From Struthio camelus (taxonomy: Eukaryota; Chordata; Aves; Struthioniformes; Struthionidae), in the NCBI RefSeq assembly GCF_040807025.1, contig NC_090964.1, positions 2,728,001 to 2,792,000 on the forward strand: a stretch of DNA of 64,000 bases, in the 5' to 3' direction. Shown here in pieces: positions 61,771 through 64,000 of the stretch. The notes below the pieces were generated by a model. The model was not told the DNA's origin. It was given only the letters and a program-made list of their open reading frames with translations, and did no database searches. Within the stretch, counting starts at the first letter, position 1. Each line of letters begins with the position of its first letter. A program made the translations under genes and the position numbers.

Positions 61771-62737
61771 GTAAGAAGGAACTTTTTGTTCAAAGACGTC
61801 TTAGTGCCTGCAGTTATCATCTCAGGTATCATTAAAAAGCAAATGTTAAGCAAGCTTTTCGGATGTGTTGGAAAAAAGAGCTTACAGGAGAGCATGTGCC
61901 TGACTTAAATTGTAGATCAGTTTGAAATGAGGGAATGGTGTGTTTAAGTGGCAGTAGCTCTGGTTTAGTATGTGTCATCTCTAGATGGAGTGTCATATTA
62001 TAAAATGCTATTTTTTACAAAGCTGCTCTGCTGGCCAGTAATGTGGGTGTCTCTCCATGAAGCTTGCCAGGTGTTTCTTAGTTTGGGATCATATTTTTCT
62101 TCAGTTATCGTGTAGCTGTGTTGTGCTGTTTCCCTATAAGGTAAATCACGCAAAGCCCCATACTCCAGCATCTCTGCTGAAGATATTTTTTCCTTTCCCT
62201 TTTGTTGATCAGGAATAAGACTCCATCATCTCATGTTTTACCAAATGTCAACCTCATGCTAAAATGTTTCCAAGGTTAACTCACCAAAAAGTTTGCTTAA
62301 GTTGCTCTAGTACTTGAATCTTCTATTAGCCGTTCTAGTTTTTGCAAATGATTGGAGTCCTGTCCTAATTTAGCATCTAAAGTTAAATGTCAAGGTTTGA
62401 ACTATTCACCCTGTGCTTCTTTTATAGTGGATGAAGAGAAAGACACACTTCCAGGGATATTGTCCTGTTTTAGGAGAAGATAGTTGCCATCTTTCTCCAT
62501 GGAGTAAAAGGGAGTTGAGGATGAGTAGCGCAGACAGGAACACTTCAGCTAGCGAAGGGAGCTGTTTGGTCTTTCCTTGCACTCCCTGTATTGAAGTTTC
62601 AGGTGTTGGTAAAAAAGGTTATGATTCACTATCCTTTAATGTATGAAATTATGTGACCAATTATCAAAAATTACCGTTTTAACTTCTCTTTTTGTTTCTG
62701 AACTTACCCTGCTTGGTTTCACATGTGAGAATACACG

Positions 62738-62782
<45 letters not shown>

Positions 62783-64000
62783 GTAAAAAAATGTTGCCAC
62801 CTCTCAAAAACGTGTGGTGATGGAGGCCGTTTCTCCCCACGGCATCTAACTCTAGAAGGGGGGAGAGCATGTTGTCCTTCCATGCAGATAACACAGTGGA
62901 ACGCATCATGTGTTGTTAGTGAGTTACGCAGCTGTGAGATAGCCGTGATGTGTTTAAATGTTTGTCTCTGGACAAACATGAACACTGTAGTAACACTGAA
63001 CAGCTAAATTAACAGAGCCTCTTGCAGATTTATTTGTACTGGTAAAGTCTTAGGACCTCCGAATGTAAAAGCGCCACTCTTTCCTTAATTAAAGAGCTAA
63101 TGTCTTTGAATAAAAACAGCAACATTTATGGTTCTTGTTAACCACTGACAGAGTAACTTTTATGTGCATTACAAAACATTGACTTGTCATGGTATCTCTG
63201 AAAGATGACGCAGAAAAGCTGATGCAACTTGGCTCAGTTTTATTAGATGCAAGTTACATTCCTAATTCTGTTTGAAGTGATTTGGCACAAATTGTTATTC
63301 TTTATGAGAAAGGTGAACATATAGAATATACTTGCGTATCTTATATATACATATATACACACGTGCCCCAGGGATTAGTGGAAACCAATTTTCTTGTGGT
63401 TGAGCGTTCCTTAGGAACAAAGTGATGGGTTTGCAGTAGCTGGGACACAGGATGTTAATCGGACAGTATTTCCCAAATCTCTGACATTAATGCTGAGAAA
63501 CACTGTTCTAACACTAATTGCTTGAATACTATGAAGTGGAAAATATATTGCAAAGTATAAAGCTTTGCAGGGTGTAAGCATTGGGGTATTTTATTAACAA
63601 CTCAAGGCCCTTCAGGAAAACAGGGGAGTTTGGATGGCTATAGGTATTTGCTACTTCTGCATTTCTACATGACTACCATTCTACGTGACTACCATTTCAG
63701 AGATTAAGAAACAAACAAACAAAAAACCGCTCTGCCATGATGGTGACCTCGGGATTTCTAGTGCATGAGAACCTAGTTGATTCCATGTTTAGGTATTTTG
63801 GAGAACCAAAAGTCTCCATCAGCTTTGCTTTCTGAACTCCTCCTTTATTCCTCTGAGAGAAGGGTTCCCTGGAGAGCTGAATCAGTGCTGAGAAGTTTAA
63901 TGCTGTGTCCATATCTAAGTCTTTAGTTGCCAGGTGCAGTTTGTCCACTGCCTTTCTGAACGCTCTCCTTCTTGTCTTTTTCGGCGCCATTTTAGTGTTG
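61771..64000 (+). other. EYA3: EYA3 intron, incomplete at the window end
   Basis: Starts GTAAGA. No further EYA3 exon (expected to start with ALWPG-like coding) was found up to 64000. Contains the CA microsatellite at 62732-62783 and a TA/CA-rich patch at 63341-63364. Confidence 0.75.
62732..62783. repeat. (CA)n microsatellite with CG-interrupted start and TA end
   Basis: Starts TACACGCACGCGCG, then about 15 uninterrupted CA units, then TATATATATG. This is the only sizeable dinucleotide repeat in the window and probably polymorphic. Confidence 0.95.

Overview
This is a 64 kb window of vertebrate nuclear DNA, almost certainly from a bird. The evidence is interrupted exons with GT-AG borders, AT-rich introns, a CpG-island promoter, and repeats dominated by CR1 LINEs with the avian 3' end. 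The C-terminal part of DNAJC8, all of the PTAFR coding sequence and the 5' part of EYA3 lie in that order on the + strand. Human has the same order and relative orientation on 1p35, so the block is conserved and single-copy genes identify it.

Layout. 1-3930: the last two coding exons and 3' UTR of DNAJC8, with a perfect 233-bp tandem duplication in its last intron. 3931-21149: intergenic DNA and the probable unannotated 5' part of PTAFR, with CR1 copies and a few promoter- or exon-like spots. 21150 to about 24790: the PTAFR terminal exon, with an uninterrupted 348-aa reading frame and a long 3' UTR. About 25380-26060: the CpG-island promoter and non-coding exon 1 of EYA3. 25751-48538: EYA3 intron 1 (22.8 kb), holding a nested pile of CR1 insertions (33.0-39.3 kb) and another CR1 at 42.1 kb. 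48539-61770: five EYA3 exons that together encode about the first 122 residues. The rest of EYA3, including the phosphatase domain, lies beyond 64000.

The three genes have unrelated jobs: a splicing-associated J-domain protein, the receptor for platelet-activating factor, and a transcription cofactor with tyrosine-phosphatase activity. They are neighbours by conserved synteny, not members of a pathway. I found no prokaryotic features, no CRISPR array, no convincing tRNA or rRNA, and no sign of a new multi-gene system. The observations most worth checking are the three-layer CR1 nest, the 233-bp exact duplication, a possible antisense transcription unit sharing the EYA3 CpG island, a possible leukocyte-type PTAFR promoter near 11.0 kb, and a short upstream ORF in EYA3 exon 1.
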